Shown here: in pieces, positions 8,188 through 18,323 of the stretch
How positions within the stretch are numbered: position 1 is the stretch's first letter
How the letters are laid out: every line of letters starts with the position of its first letter
Assembly (NCBI GenBank): GCA_016125455.1
Contig: WGLS01000004.1
Location: 248,001-312,000 of the forward strand
Origin: Alphaproteobacteria bacterium
Lineage (GTDB): Bacteria > Pseudomonadota > Alphaproteobacteria > Caulobacterales > Parvularculaceae
DNA length: 64,000 nt
Direction of reading: 5' to 3'
The notes under the pieces: model-generated
The model's input: only the letters and a program-made list of their open reading frames with translations
Databases searched by the model: none
Told to the model about the DNA's origin: nothing
Made by a program: the position numbers and the translations under genes

Positions 8188-10311
8188 TCACCAGATCCGG
8201 ACCCTTTCGTCCGGCGGCAGATAAAGCGCATCGTCCTCGGTCACGTCGAACGCCTCGTACCAGGCGTCAAGGTTCCGGACCACGCCGTTGACCCGATACT
8301 CGGGCGGTGAGTGAGGATCGGTGACGAGGCGACGGCGCAACTCGTCCTCCCGCGCCTTGGCGCGCCAGACCTGCGCCCATCCGAGGAAAAACCGCTGGTC
8401 GCCGGTGAGCCCGTTGATTACGGGCGCCTCGCCGCCGCAGCACTCATCAAGGTACCGATGATAGGCGGCGTACGCCATTTGCAAGCCGCCGAGGTCGCCG
8501 ATGTTTTCACCCATGGTCAGACGCGGGTCGATGTTGAGGCCTTCAACAGGCTCATAGGACGCGTACTGCGCGCCGAGCGCGTCGGCGCGCGCCTGGAACC
8601 GCGCGTTAGCCTCTTCCGTCCACCAGTCGCGGATGCGCCCGCTTTCGTCGAAGCGCCGGCCCTGGTCGTCAAAGCCGTGCCCGATTTCGTGGCCGATCAC
8701 GGCTCCGATTGCGCCGTAGTTGACGGCGGCATCAGCGTAGGGATCGAAAAATGGCGGCTGCAGGATGCCGGCCGGGAAGGTGATCTGGTTGAGGAGGGCG
8801 TTGTAGGACGCGTTGACCGTCTGCGGCGGGTAGGGCCAGATCTTGCGATCCACCGGCCCGGCGAGGCGGTTGATGTCCTCCGCCCATTCAAAGTCCGCGA
8901 TTGACAGACTTGCGCCAAGCAGATCGCCCTTCGCGATATTCAAACGCCCGAAGTCAGTCCATTTCTCCGTGTAACCGATTTTCGGTTCGAAGGTGGAGAG
9001 CTTGAGGAGCGCTTGCTCGCGCGTCGCGTCGTCCATCCAGTCGTTCGCCTTGAGGCGTTCCTCGAGGGCCGCCGTCAGGTTGGCGACAAGTTTTTCCATC
9101 TGCGCCTTGTTTTCGGGCGGGAAGTGGCGCTCCACATAGATCTGGCCGACCGCCTCGCCGAGACCGTCATTGATCATGACGACGCCGCGCTTCCAGCGGT
9201 CGCGCTTTTCCTGCGCGCCGCGCAGCGTCTTGTCGAAGAATGCGAAACTGGCGTCGTCGAATGATGTCGACAGGTGCGTCGCGTGGGCGTTGATGAAGTG
9301 AAATGCGAGATAATCCTTGATCGTATCGAGCGGCGTTTCCGCAAGCAGCTTGCCGGCGCCTTCGATGGCGGACGGCTGAGCGACGACAAACGTGTCGACG
9401 CCATCGAGCTGCAAAGCGCCAAGGATCGTTGACCAGTCGAAGTCCGGCGCCGTGGCGGCGAGTTCGTCCGGCGACATCGGATTGTAGATTTTCTGGATAT
9501 CGCGTGAATCCGCCGGGCTCCACTGCAGCCTGGCAAGTTCGGTCTCAAGGGCGATCACCCGGTCGGCGCGCCCGTCCGGATCGTCAAGGCCGGCAAGTTC
9601 GAAAAGGACCGTCGCATAGGTGTCGTAGGCGTTCCTGTACTGAACGAAACGTTCGTCTTCCTTAAGGTAGTAGTCCCTGTTCGGCATGCCGAGGCCGGAC
9701 TGGCTGACAAACGCGATGTATCGCGTGGTGTCGGCTGGGTCGGGAATGACCCCGACGGCGAAGGGCGCGTCCGAGTGCAGGTTGCCCCTTGCATAGAATT
9801 CGGCAAGATCGTCGGGTCCCTGAATGCCGTAGATCCGGTCGAGGTGAGGCTTCAGTGGCGCGGCGCCCATCTCGTCAAGCGCCTCGACGTCCATCCAGGC
9901 CGCGTAGAAGTCGCCAATCTTCTGTTCGAGGCTGCCCGGCGCAGGATCGCTGGCCGCAAGATCCTCGACAATCCGCCGGATGTCCTCCTCCGCCTCAAGC
10001 GAAAGGTGCGTAAACGACGTATAGCGGGTGAGATCCGCCGGCATTTCGAAGGTGTCGACCCATGTGCCGTTTGCGTAGAGGAAAAAGTCGTCGCCCGGAT
10101 CGACGTTTTCGTCGCGTTGGGCGAGGTCGACGCCGAAGTCGCCGATTTCCGGCGCGACGGCCGGCTTCGCTGGCGCTTCCTCGCGTCCGAGCGCGCCTCT
10201 GGCTGCGTCCGTCGCGGTCGCTACGGCGTTCTCCAGCTGATCGCAGCCAGCGATCAGCGCGGTCATGGCGGCGGCGGTCGCGAGCCGCGACAAAATCTTG
10301 AATCTCGACAT
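8188..10311 (-). CDS. M13 family metallopeptidase, lipoprotein
   Basis: A 707-residue neprilysin/PepO-like zinc endopeptidase. The N terminus is a lipoprotein signal peptide with lipobox LIAGC (Cys23). PGDDFFLYANGTW near residue 75 is the M13 N-terminal signature. The catalytic HEIGH is at 541-545 and the ENIGD motif with the third zinc ligand at 602-606. The protein ends in a Trp (RVRIW), like the conserved C terminus of neprilysins. It should be anchored to an envelope membrane and face the periplasm, degrading peptides. The closest described analogues are bacterial PepO-type enzymes. Its transcript ends at the hairpin at 8158-8179. Confidence 0.93.
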   Translation of the reverse strand: MSRFKILSRLATAAAMTALIAGCDQLENAVATATDAARGALGREEAPAKPAVAPEIGDFGVDLAQRDENVDPGDDFFLYANGTWVDTFEMPADLTRYTSFTHLSLEAEEDIRRIVEDLAASDPAPGSLEQKIGDFYAAWMDVEALDEMGAAPLKPHLDRIYGIQGPDDLAEFYARGNLHSDAPFAVGVIPDPADTTRYIAFVSQSGLGMPNRDYYLKEDERFVQYRNAYDTYATVLFELAGLDDPDGRADRVIALETELARLQWSPADSRDIQKIYNPMSPDELAATAPDFDWSTILGALQLDGVDTFVVAQPSAIEGAGKLLAETPLDTIKDYLAFHFINAHATHLSTSFDDASFAFFDKTLRGAQEKRDRWKRGVVMINDGLGEAVGQIYVERHFPPENKAQMEKLVANLTAALEERLKANDWMDDATREQALLKLSTFEPKIGYTEKWTDFGRLNIAKGDLLGASLSIADFEWAEDINRLAGPVDRKIWPYPPQTVNASYNALLNQITFPAGILQPPFFDPYADAAVNYGAIGAVIGHEIGHGFDDQGRRFDESGRIRDWWTEEANARFQARADALGAQYASYEPVEGLNIDPRLTMGENIGDLGGLQMAYAAYHRYLDECCGGEAPVINGLTGDQRFFLGWAQVWRAKAREDELRRRLVTDPHSPPEYRVNGVVRNLDAWYEAFDVTEDDALYLPPDERVRIW

Positions 10312-10490
10312 AAGCCCCTCATCGTGATGAAAAAATTGGCGGTATCATAGGGCGACGGGCGAGCAAGCGAAACACTGCTCGTCGGCCTGTCGGACCGGTC
10401 TGTCGACGGGCAGCACAGGCCTTGCCGCAGCCGCACGGGCTGATACGCTTCGCCACGGGGTCGTCAGCGCAGTAGTGCAAGGGGGGCGGC

Positions 10491-11165
10491 ATGCGCATCA
10501 TTTTGTGGATTCTGGCGGCGGTCGGCGCGTTGGCGCTCGGTGTCGTCGGGCTGGTTTTCTATGGCGTTTTCGCCGCTACGGGCGGCCTCGGGCCTGGTGG
10601 CGTCGGTGGCGCGGTCAAGGACGCCGAAGCCTACGCAATCGAAACGATCACGGCTTATGGCGCGGAATGGGACCCGGCAACACTTGAGGCGCGCGGCTCG
10701 GAGGAATTCCTGGCCGCTGTTGCGGGCGGCACGGCGCTTGCCGAAATGTCCGATATGCTGCGGCGCATGGCCGGGCCCATCGAAACCGTCGACGCCGTTG
10801 ACTGTTCGTCGTTTCAGATCACGAAAGTGGTCGGCGAGAGCGGCAAGTTCGTGGCGGGCTGTCTCGCGGACGGCGATGCGGCGCGCGCGGCGCTCAGCTT
10901 CCGCGTCAATGTCCGCAAACAGTCGGACGAATGGCGTATCCTCGGGTTTTTCGTGGAGTACATTGCGGTAAACGAAGAAAGTCGCGCGGTGGAGGTGAAC
11001 GCTATCGCCGGGGCGCCTGATGCGGCCCCGCCGCCGCTACTGGGAGTCGTCGCCGAAGCGCCGCCGGCAGCGACGCGCTCGCTCAGCTTGGCGGGCCGAA
11101 CGTTCGCATTCGGGTCGAACAACCCGATTCGCATCGGCGCAGGCGTCACTTCGCGCGCCGACTGA
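10491..11165 (+). CDS. Membrane-anchored hypothetical protein
   Basis: A 224-residue protein with one N-terminal membrane segment (IILWILAAVGALALGVVGLVFYGVFAA), a Gly-rich linker, and a globular domain from about residue 45 to 165 with AYAIETITAYGAEWDP and VRKQSDEWRILGFFVEY. The domain order (helix, curved sheet, WRILGFF strand) resembles small NTF2-like or DUF4019-like folds, but I do not recognise a family with certainty. The tail is Ala/Pro-rich. AGGGGGG lies upstream of the ATG. It converges on carB, with 21 bases between stops. Confidence 0.7.
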   Translation: MRIILWILAAVGALALGVVGLVFYGVFAATGGLGPGGVGGAVKDAEAYAIETITAYGAEWDPATLEARGSEEFLAAVAGGTALAEMSDMLRRMAGPIETVDAVDCSSFQITKVVGESGKFVAGCLADGDAARAALSFRVNVRKQSDEWRILGFFVEYIAVNEESRAVEVNAIAGAPDAAPPPLLGVVAEAPPAATRSLSLAGRTFAFGSNNPIRIGAGVTSRAD

Positions 11166-11186
11166 CGCGGGCGCGGCGTAGTCGGA

Positions 11187-14100
11187 TCAATAGTAGCTCT
11201 GCAGGGGCGCGACGCCGATGCCGCCGTCGCGCATCGCCTGTATCGCGCGAACGACGGACCGCGCGCCGGTGGCGGTCGTCACGCATGGTATCTTCTGGGC
11301 CAGCGCGGTTGTGCGTATCGAGCGGGAGTCCTTGATCGACTGGGCGCCTTCCGTCGTGTTGATGACCAGGTGGACTTCGCCGTTCTTCAACGCATCGACA
11401 ATATGCGGGCGTCCCTCAAGCACCTTGTTGATGCGCGTGACCTCTAGCCCATGTTCGCGGAAATGGTCCGTGGTGCCGCCGGTGGCGACGATTTTGAAAC
11501 CCATCTCCAGAAGGTGGCGCGCTGCGCCGATCATTGAGGGTTTGTCCTCCTCCCGCAGCGAGATGAAGACCGTGCCGACGGTCGGCAGCTTCGCGCCTGC
11601 GCCGATCAGGCTCTTCGCGCGCGCCCGGTCGAAGTTGCGATCGAGGCCCATGACCTCGCCCGTTGACCGCATTTCAGGCCCGAGCACCGTGTCGACGCCG
11701 GGAAAGCGCGCGAAGGGGAATACGACTTCCTTCACGGCCACATGGCCCGTCGGCATCGGCGGCAGGTCGAATTCGGAAAGCTTGTGGCCGGCCATCACCT
11801 TGGCGCCGATCCGGGCGATCGGGCAGCCAATGGTCTTCGCGACGAACGGGGCCGTGCGCGAGGCGCGCGGGTTCGCCTCGAGAATGTAGATCTCGCCATT
11901 CTTGATCGCATACTGAACGTTCATCAGGCCGACGACGCCGAGCTCCAGAGCGAGGCGCGTCGTGATCGCCATCAGCTCGTCAACGATGGTCTGCGGCAGG
12001 CTGAAGGGCGGCAGCGCGCACCCTGAATCCCCTGAGTGCACGCCCGCTTCCTCTATGTGCTCAAGCACGCCGGCGACATATACGTCTTCGCCGTCGCAGA
12101 TCGCATCGACATCGACTTCGGTCGCTTGCTGAAGGTATTCGTCGAGCAGCAGCGGCAGCTCCGGGCTGATCTCGATATCCGCATCGTCAAGATAACGCTT
12201 CAGGCCGGCCTCATCGCGAACGATCTCCATTGCGCGTCCGCCAAGGACGAACGACGGCCTCGTCACGAGCGGATAGCCGACTCTTTCCGCCGCCTTGGCG
12301 GCGACGTCGCGGGAACCCGCCGTGGCGTTTCTCGGCTGGCGAAGGTCGAGCCGCTGGGCGAGTTTCTGGAACTGCTCGCGGTCCTCAGCGAGGTCGATCG
12401 ACGCGAACGGCGTGCCGAGCAGGGGGACGCCTTCCTTTTCGAGGATTTCGGCAAGCTTCAGCGGCGTCTGTCCGCCATACTGCACAATGACGCCGAGCAA
12501 TTCGCCCTTTCGCCGCTCCGCCTGGACGATCTCGAGCACGTCCTCCGCGGTTAGCGGTTCGAAATACAGCCTGTCGGAGGTGTCATAATCCGTAGACACC
12601 GTTTCCGGATTGCAATTGACCATGATCGATTCGATGTCAATGTCATTCAATGCGAAAGCGGCGTGACAGCAACAATAGTCGAATTCGATCCCCTGGCCGA
12701 TCCTGTTCGGTCCGCCGCCAAGGATGATCGCCTTGCGGCGGTTGCTGACCCCGGTTTCATCGTCAGCGGTCGGCCCAAAGTTCGGCTCGTAGGTCGAATA
12801 CATGTAGGGCGTCTTCGCCTCGAACTCCGCCGCGCAGGTGTCGATGCGCTTGTAGACCGGGCTGACGCCGCGTTCACGCCGAAACGCGCGCACGTCGGCT
12901 TCCTCGCCGCCGGCAAGCTGGGCTAGGCGCGCGTCGGAGAAGCCCATTCCCTTGACCCGGCGCAGAGCGACCGGATCCGATGGCAGGCCGTTAGCGGCGA
13001 TGTCCTTTTCGGTCGCAACAATGGCGTCGATCTGTTCAAGGAACCACGGGTCATACTTCGTGCTGGCGTGAACCTGGTCGATGGCGACCCCGCGCCGCAG
13101 GGCTTCAGCGGCGACGCGCAAGCGGTCCGGCGTCGGCGCTGCGAGCGCCGCGCGAAGGGCGTTGGCGTCGTCGCCTTCGCCAAGGCCTGGAATATCGATG
13201 GGATCAAGCCCTTTCAGGCCGGTTTCCAGGGAGCGCAACGCCTTTTGCAGCGCTTCGGGGAATGTCCGGCCGATCGCCATGGCCTCGCCGACCGACTTCA
13301 TCGCCGTCGTCAGCGTGCGTTCGGCGCCGGGGAATTTCTCAAACGTAAAGCGCGGGATCTTCACGACAACGTAGTCAATCGTGGGTTCGAACGCCGCCGG
13401 CGTCGCGCCGGTGATGTCGTTGTCGAGCTCGTCGAGGGTGTAGCCGACCGCCAGCTTCGCTGCGACGCGGGCGATCGGGAAGCCGGTCGCCTTTGAGGCG
13501 AGGGCCGAGGATCGCGAGACGCGCGGGTTCATTTCGATGACGACAAGCCGGCCGTCCTGCGGATTAACGGCGAACTGGACATTCGATCCGCCTGTTTCGA
13601 CGCCAATCTCGCGCAACACCGCGAGGGAGGCGTTGCGCATGACCTGGAACTCCTTGTCCGTCAGCGTCAGCGCCGGCGCGACCGTGATGGAATCGCCGGT
13701 ATGCACGCCCATCGGGTCGATGTTTTCAATCGCGCACACGATGATGGCGTTGTCCGCCTTGTCGCGGATCACCTCCATCTCGAATTCCTTCCAGCCGAGC
13801 AGGCTTTCGTCGATCAGCACCTGCCCCACGGGCGATGCATCAATCCCGGAACGGACGATCTGCTCAAACTCCTCCCGGTTGTACGCGACCCCGCCGCCCG
13901 TGCCGCCGAGCGTGAAGGCCGGCCGAATGATCGCCGGCAGGCCGATCTTGTCGATCGCCTTCACCGCGTTAGCGACGCCGGTCGCGCGGTCATAGCCAAC
14001 AATCTTGCCGTTCGCGTCGCGAATCGCTGGCGACGACGCAATGGTCGCCTTGGGGTTCTCCAGGCCGATCTTGTCCATCGCCGCACGGAAGAGTTCCCTG

Positions 14101-14483
14101 TCTTCGGCCTTTTCGATCGCGTCCGCGCGCGCGCCGATCAATTCGACGCCGTACTCCGCCAGCACCCCTGCGCGCTCCAGCTCAAGCGCGCAGTTCAGCG
14201 CGGTCTGGCCGCCCATGGTCGGCAGGAGCGCGTCAGGGCGCTCGCGTTCGATCACCTGCGTCACGAAGTCGACTGTGATCGGCTCGACATAGGTGGCGTC
14301 GGCGAGCTCCGGGTCGGTCATGATTGTCGCCGGGTTCGAGTTCACCAGGATCACCCGGTAGCCCTCTTCCTTCAGCGCCTTCACCGCCTGCACGCCTGAG
14401 TAATCGAACTCGCAGGCCTGGCCAATGATGATGGGGCCGGCGCCGATGATCAGGATCGAGGAGATGTCGGTGCGTTTCGGCAT
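11187..14483 (-). CDS. carB: Carbamoyl-phosphate synthase large subunit
   Basis: A 1098-residue large chain that makes carbamoyl phosphate from bicarbonate, ATP and the ammonia delivered by CarA, feeding arginine and pyrimidine synthesis. The N-terminal half has [34 protein letters not shown] and [20 protein letters not shown]. The second ATP-grasp half has [20 protein letters not shown] and [20 protein letters not shown]. The MGS-like allosteric domain occupies about the last 140 residues ([12 protein letters not shown] onwards). Length fits the family (about 1070-1110). AGGAGT before the ATG at 14483 sets the start. carA is not in the window. Confidence 0.97.
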   Translation of the reverse strand: MPKRTDISSILIIGAGPIIIGQACEFDYSGVQAVKALKEEGYRVILVNSNPATIMTDPELADATYVEPITVDFVTQVIERERPDALLPTMGGQTALNCALELERAGVLAEYGVELIGARADAIEKAEDRELFRAAMDKIGLENPKATIASSPAIRDANGKIVGYDRATGVANAVKAIDKIGLPAIIRPAFTLGGTGGGVAYNREEFEQIVRSGIDASPVGQVLIDESLLGWKEFEMEVIRDKADNAIIVCAIENIDPMGVHTGDSITVAPALTLTDKEFQVMRNASLAVLREIGVETGGSNVQFAVNPQDGRLVVIEMNPRVSRSSALASKATGFPIARVAAKLAVGYTLDELDNDITGATPAAFEPTIDYVVVKIPRFTFEKFPGAERTLTTAMKSVGEAMAIGRTFPEALQKALRSLETGLKGLDPIDIPGLGEGDDANALRAALAAPTPDRLRVAAEALRRGVAIDQVHASTKYDPWFLEQIDAIVATEKDIAANGLPSDPVALRRVKGMGFSDARLAQLAGGEEADVRAFRRERGVSPVYKRIDTCAAEFEAKTPYMYSTYEPNFGPTADDETGVSNRRKAIILGGGPNRIGQGIEFDYCCCHAAFALNDIDIESIMVNCNPETVSTDYDTSDRLYFEPLTAEDVLEIVQAERRKGELLGVIVQYGGQTPLKLAEILEKEGVPLLGTPFASIDLAEDREQFQKLAQRLDLRQPRNATAGSRDVAAKAAERVGYPLVTRPSFVLGGRAMEIVRDEAGLKRYLDDADIEISPELPLLLDEYLQQATEVDVDAICDGEDVYVAGVLEHIEEAGVHSGDSGCALPPFSLPQTIVDELMAITTRLALELGVVGLMNVQYAIKNGEIYILEANPRASRTAPFVAKTIGCPIARIGAKVMAGHKLSEFDLPPMPTGHVAVKEVVFPFARFPGVDTVLGPEMRSTGEVMGLDRNFDRARAKSLIGAGAKLPTVGTVFISLREEDKPSMIGAARHLLEMGFKIVATGGTTDHFREHGLEVTRINKVLEGRPHIVDALKNGEVHLVINTTEGAQSIKDSRSIRTTALAQKIPCVTTATGARSVVRAIQAMRDGGIGVAPLQSYY

Positions 14484-14782
14484 GTCGGAACTCCTGTTCG
14501 GCGCGCGCGGCCGCGCCCCGCAAGCCAAATCAGGCTGGCGGCGGCGGTCAAAACGGATTGTCGGTTAAAGGGGGTCGTTAGGCGAGTTTTCGTTCGAGGG
14601 GAACCCTCCACGTGCGCTGCGGCGAAAACAATTCGACGGATTGAGAAAGGGGCTGGATCTGACTGCTCCGACTGAACGCGCATCCGCACGCGCAAATTTG
14701 ATCGCCGTCGTCGGAATTCAGACTGGCGCCGAAGCGACTCCGCCGACAAGGAAAGACCGGAGTTCATGTCGGAGGCCATCCA
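14484..14782. other. Divergent carB/nucleoside transporter spacer
   Basis: About 300 bases between divergent starts, with no supported gene. It must contain both promoters. I see no strong -35/-10 pair, dyad or riboswitch-like fold by eye. Confidence 0.4.
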
Positions 14783-16051
14783 ATGCAGGCTGTTGCGCAA
14801 GCCCAGGGGCTGATTGGCATTGGCCTCATTCTGGCGATTGCCTGGGCTGGCTCGGAGGATCGGCGCGCGACGCCGCCCTGGCGGTGGATCCTCGGGGCGA
14901 TCCTGATGCAGTTCGCGCTGGCGCTTCTGATCACCCGGGCGCCGATCGTGTGGGACGCGCTGCGGCTTGCCAACGCAGGCGTCTCGGCGATCGAAAGGGC
15001 GACGCTCGTCGGTTCGAGCTACATGTTCGGCTATGCGGGCGGCGGGCCGATCCCTTTCGTCCTCCGCGAAGGGGCGGAGGCGCCGCTGATCATCGCCTTC
15101 CAGATCCTGCCGCTCGTCATCGTCTTCTCGGCGCTTTCCGCGCTCTTCTGGCACTGGGGCGCGCTCAAGGCGATGGTCCGTGGGCTTTCGTTCGTTCTGC
15201 GCCGCACCCTCGGCGTCAGCGGCGTCGTCGGCCTGAGCGGCGGCGCGAACCTGTTTCTCGGCGTCGTGGAATCGCCGCTCGTCGTGCGCGCCTACTTTGA
15301 GAAGATGAATCGCAGCGAGCTCTTTGCGGTCATGGTGCTCGCGATGTCGACCATCTCAGGCGCGATACTCATCCTCTACGCCCAGACGCTCTCAAAGACT
15401 TTGCCCGATGCGGTCGGCCACATGATATCGGCTTCGATCATATCGTTGCCGGCGGCAATCCTGATCGCGCGGCTAATGGCGCCGGGCGACGGCGCGACGG
15501 ACGCTGATCTTCAGGACCCGTCGCTTCGGTATGAAACCAGCATTGACGCGCTGGTGCGCGGCACGATGGACGGCGTCCAGCTTTTTCTGGCCGTAATCGG
15601 CATCATCATCGTGATGTTCGCGCTCGTAGCGCTTGTCGATCAGGCGTTGGCGCTCGGGCCGGACGTCGGCGGCGCGCCCGTCACCCTGCGCCGCGCATTC
15701 GGCTGGTTCCTCTCGCCGGTCATGTGGACGCTCGGCGTGCCCTGGTCCGAAGCGCCGACGGCGGGCGCCCTGATGGGCACCAAGGCGATTCTCAATGAAT
15801 ACGTCGCCTATCTCGATCTCGCCGCCCTGCCGGCGGAAGCTTTCTCCCCGCGAACGAAACTTATCGTCGCCTATGCGCTGTGCGGCGTCGCCAACCTCGC
15901 CAGCGTCGGCCTGATCGTCTCGACAATTTCAACGCTGGCGCCAGCGCGTCGCGGCGACGTCGCCTCGCTCGGCATGAAGTCGTGGCTTGCGGGCAATCTC
16001 ACATCCATGATGACAGGCGCCATGATTGGCCTTGTCACCCTGCCGGGCTGA
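14783..16051 (+). CDS. CNT-family nucleoside transporter
   Basis: A 422-residue concentrative nucleoside transporter (NupC type). The family signatures are readable: YAGGGPIPF in the second third of the N-terminal half, NLFLGVVESPLVVRAYF, MSTISGAILILYA, and the C-terminal GTKAILNEYVAYLDL and CGVANLASVGLIVSTI segments. It has about eight to ten membrane helices and would import nucleosides with Na+ or H+. GGAGG lies eight bases before the ATG. The next gene begins five bases after the stop, so the two are likely co-transcribed. Confidence 0.92.
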   Translation: MQAVAQAQGLIGIGLILAIAWAGSEDRRATPPWRWILGAILMQFALALLITRAPIVWDALRLANAGVSAIERATLVGSSYMFGYAGGGPIPFVLREGAEAPLIIAFQILPLVIVFSALSALFWHWGALKAMVRGLSFVLRRTLGVSGVVGLSGGANLFLGVVESPLVVRAYFEKMNRSELFAVMVLAMSTISGAILILYAQTLSKTLPDAVGHMISASIISLPAAILIARLMAPGDGATDADLQDPSLRYETSIDALVRGTMDGVQLFLAVIGIIIVMFALVALVDQALALGPDVGGAPVTLRRAFGWFLSPVMWTLGVPWSEAPTAGALMGTKAILNEYVAYLDLAALPAEAFSPRTKLIVAYALCGVANLASVGLIVSTISTLAPARRGDVASLGMKSWLAGNLTSMMTGAMIGLVTLPG

Positions 16052-16056
16052 TAGCG

Positions 16057-16668
16057 ATGTTTGATGCGAGGCTTCGTCCGCTGATCGATCCGCCGCTCAA
16101 CGCGGCTGGCCGCTCGATTGCGGCCGCGGGGATTTCAGCGGACGCGCTGACGCTCGCCGGCGCAGCCGTCGGGGTTGGGGCTGGCGTCTCGATCGCATTT
16201 GAAAACTACCTGCTGGGGCTCGGCCTTGTTCTCGTCAGCCGCATTCTCGACGGTCTCGACGGCGCCGTGGCGCGGGCCACCTCAATCACCGACTTTGGCG
16301 GCTACCTCGATATTCTCGCCGACTTCGTATTCTACGTCGCCGTACCAGTCGGTTTCGGGCTCGCCGCGCCGGCGAACGCCATCCCTGCGCTCATCCTCGC
16401 TGGCGCCTTCGCGCTGACAGGCGTCAGCTTTCTGTCGTTCGCCGCCGTCGCCGGCCGGCGCGGCGAGACCACGACAGCGCACGGCGCGAAGAGCTTTTTC
16501 TACAGCACCGGCATCGCCGAGGGCGCCGAGACAATCGCCGCCTTCATTGCGATGTGCCTGTTTCCGAACCTGTTCGGGGTCATCGCCTATGGCTATGCTG
16601 CTCTGTGCGTGATCACAGTCGCGCAGCGAACGCTGATCGCGCGCCGCCAGTTCCGCCAGGATGATTGA
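16057..16668 (+). CDS. CDP-alcohol phosphatidyltransferase family protein
   Basis: A 203-residue membrane enzyme with the family motif as DGLDGAVAR...DFGGYLDILAD. All four acidic residues are present, with seven residues rather than the usual eight or nine between AR and G. The ARATxxxDFGGYLDI form resembles the YnjF-like subgroup, whose substrate is not established. It would transfer a phosphoalcohol from a CDP-alcohol. Four to six membrane helices are visible. The ATG at 16057 is chosen because it starts just after the transporter stop and immediately precedes the conserved N-terminal region. The frame is open further upstream inside the transporter. Confidence 0.87.
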   Translation: MFDARLRPLIDPPLNAAGRSIAAAGISADALTLAGAAVGVGAGVSIAFENYLLGLGLVLVSRILDGLDGAVARATSITDFGGYLDILADFVFYVAVPVGFGLAAPANAIPALILAGAFALTGVSFLSFAAVAGRRGETTTAHGAKSFFYSTGIAEGAETIAAFIAMCLFPNLFGVIAYGYAALCVITVAQRTLIARRQFRQDD

Positions 16669-16734
16669 AGCCGGCGTTGTCGCGCCGGGCGCGTCGCCGT
16701 GATATTCACCCGGAGCGCCAAAAGGGAGGTCCAC

Positions 16735-17745
16735 ATGCATCGCACCGCTATCGGCCGGTTGTCATCAACGCGCTGCGCCGGCGCAGCCATTCTCGCCCTG
16801 ACATGCGCCGCCGGCGCGGCGACGGCCGCCGACCTGTCGAACGATGGACCGGTCGCAATCGACGAATGGAAGGTTCCTTACGAGGAGTCGCGCCCGCGCG
16901 ACCCGTTCGCCGCGTCTGGAGATGAGGTCTGGTTCGTCGGTCAGCGTACGGGCTATCTCGCCAAACTGGACGTAGAGACGGGCGAATTCTCGAAGGTCGA
17001 CCTCAAGGAAGGCGAGGGACCGCACAATCTGATCGTCGCGTCCGACGGTATTGTCTGGTACGCCGGCAATCGCACCGGCGTCATCGGCCGCTACGATCCG
17101 TCCACGGAAATGATTGAGGAGGTCGCGATGCCGGATCCGGCCGCGCGCGACCCTCATACGCTGGTGTTAGACGAAGGCGAGGAAAATATCTGGTTCACCG
17201 TGCAGGGCGGCAATTTCATGGGCCGACTCGCCATTGAAAGCCGCAAGGTCGACCTCATCCCGTCAATGACGCCTGGCTCGCGGCCTTACGGGATCAAGAT
17301 GGGTCCCGAAGGCGACGTATGGGTCGTTCTCTTTGGCGCCAACAAGCTCGCCCATATCGATCCGCAAACCCTCGAGCTGACCGAGATAGAACTGCCGCGC
17401 GAGGGCGCGCGGCCGCGCCGCCTTGAGGTCGGGGCCGATGGACGCGTCTGGTACGTCGACTACGCGGAAGGCATGCTGGGCGCCTATGATCCGGCGACTG
17501 AGGCGTTCGACGAATGGCCGTTGCCGGGCGGCGAAGGCTCACGGCCCTATGGCACGGCGATGGACGCTGATGGCGACGTCTGGCTCGTCGAAACGGGCGT
17601 CAGCCCGAACCGCTTCGTCGGTTTTGACCCGGATACTGAAACCTTCTTCGGCAGCGCCGATGTGCCGTCGGGCGGCGGCACGATCCGCCACATGCACTAT
17701 CACGCGCCGTCGGGCGCGGTGTGGTTCGGCACGGACACGAACTAA
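16735..17745 (+). CDS. Secreted Vgb-like (streptogramin lyase-like) beta-propeller
   Basis: A 336-residue protein with a signal peptide ending near AATAADLS. Repeated blades have the pattern G..VW(F/Y)...G.(L/I)..(I/Y)DP.T (for example EVWFVGQRTGYLAKLD, VWYAGNRTGVIGRYDP, RVWYVDYAEGMLGAYDP). This is the seven-bladed propeller of virginiamycin B lyase relatives. True Vgb inactivates type B streptogramins, but most chromosomal relatives have no demonstrated lyase activity and export is atypical for Vgb. I would not call resistance. GGGAGG before the ATG at 16735 sets the start. The gene downstream encodes another exported protein, so the two may act together outside the cytoplasm. Confidence 0.8.
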   Translation: MHRTAIGRLSSTRCAGAAILALTCAAGAATAADLSNDGPVAIDEWKVPYEESRPRDPFAASGDEVWFVGQRTGYLAKLDVETGEFSKVDLKEGEGPHNLIVASDGIVWYAGNRTGVIGRYDPSTEMIEEVAMPDPAARDPHTLVLDEGEENIWFTVQGGNFMGRLAIESRKVDLIPSMTPGSRPYGIKMGPEGDVWVVLFGANKLAHIDPQTLELTEIELPREGARPRRLEVGADGRVWYVDYAEGMLGAYDPATEAFDEWPLPGGEGSRPYGTAMDADGDVWLVETGVSPNRFVGFDPDTETFFGSADVPSGGGTIRHMHYHAPSGAVWFGTDTN

Positions 17746-17788
17746 GTCGGCCGCGCTATGGTCGACGCCGTGAAGCCGGGGGCCTGAG

Positions 17789-18286
17789 ATGCATCGTCAT
17801 GCGCTTTTCGCCTGCCTGATGGCGTTGGCCGTTGCCGGCGGCGCCGCAAAGGCCGAACCGCGCAATGCCGGATGGGGCGCCGCGCGGCCCGGCGTCGCCG
17901 GCGGCTGCGCGTCTTGCCACTTCGCGGGCGATCCGGTGACGGGATCGAGCGCGATCGCCATCGACGGCCTTCCGGATACGGTCGAGGCCGGCGTGGCATA
18001 CAGTGTGACGCTTTCCTTCGCGACGCCGGAAGCCAGAACGGCCGCCTTTCTCGCAAGCTTTGACGCCGGAGAGGTCATCGCCGGCGATGAGGCCCTGCAG
18101 TTGCGGCGCGGCGCCGTTCGCTCTCCCGAAGCGGTTGCGGCCCCCGCTGCATGGTCTTTCACCTGGCGCGCGCCTGCGACGCCCGGAGACGTCGTTCTAA
18201 ACGTCGTCGCGAATGCCGGCAATGACGACGCCTCGCCTTTCGGCGACGTCGTTCACTATGCGGAGCGTCGCGTCGCGGTAGAGTGA
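17789..18286 (+). CDS. Exported Reeler-like / choice-of-anchor V protein with CxxCH
   Basis: A 165-residue protein with a signal peptide ending around AAKAEP. Directly after the mature start is a CASCH motif (C40, C43, H44), the c-type heme attachment pattern. A beta-sandwich domain follows, with GVAYSVTLSFATPE, AWSFTWRAPATPGDVVLNVVANAGNDD and a His near the end. This order matches Reeler-like 'choice-of-anchor V' domains, where GCASCH-type motifs are common. Whether heme is attached here is unknown. It sits 43 bases after the propeller gene and is probably co-transcribed with it. Confidence 0.7.
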   Translation: MHRHALFACLMALAVAGGAAKAEPRNAGWGAARPGVAGGCASCHFAGDPVTGSSAIAIDGLPDTVEAGVAYSVTLSFATPEARTAAFLASFDAGEVIAGDEALQLRRGAVRSPEAVAAPAAWSFTWRAPATPGDVVLNVVANAGNDDASPFGDVVHYAERRVAVE

Positions 18287-18323
18287 CGTCAAGGGTCGGT
18301 AAGCTTGCTCCGGCCGCTCAGCG

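Noticed and set aside
16735-17745. Streptogramin B resistance gene
   Set aside because: The propeller is exported and lies in a chromosomal context without resistance genes. Fold similarity alone does not support lyase function.
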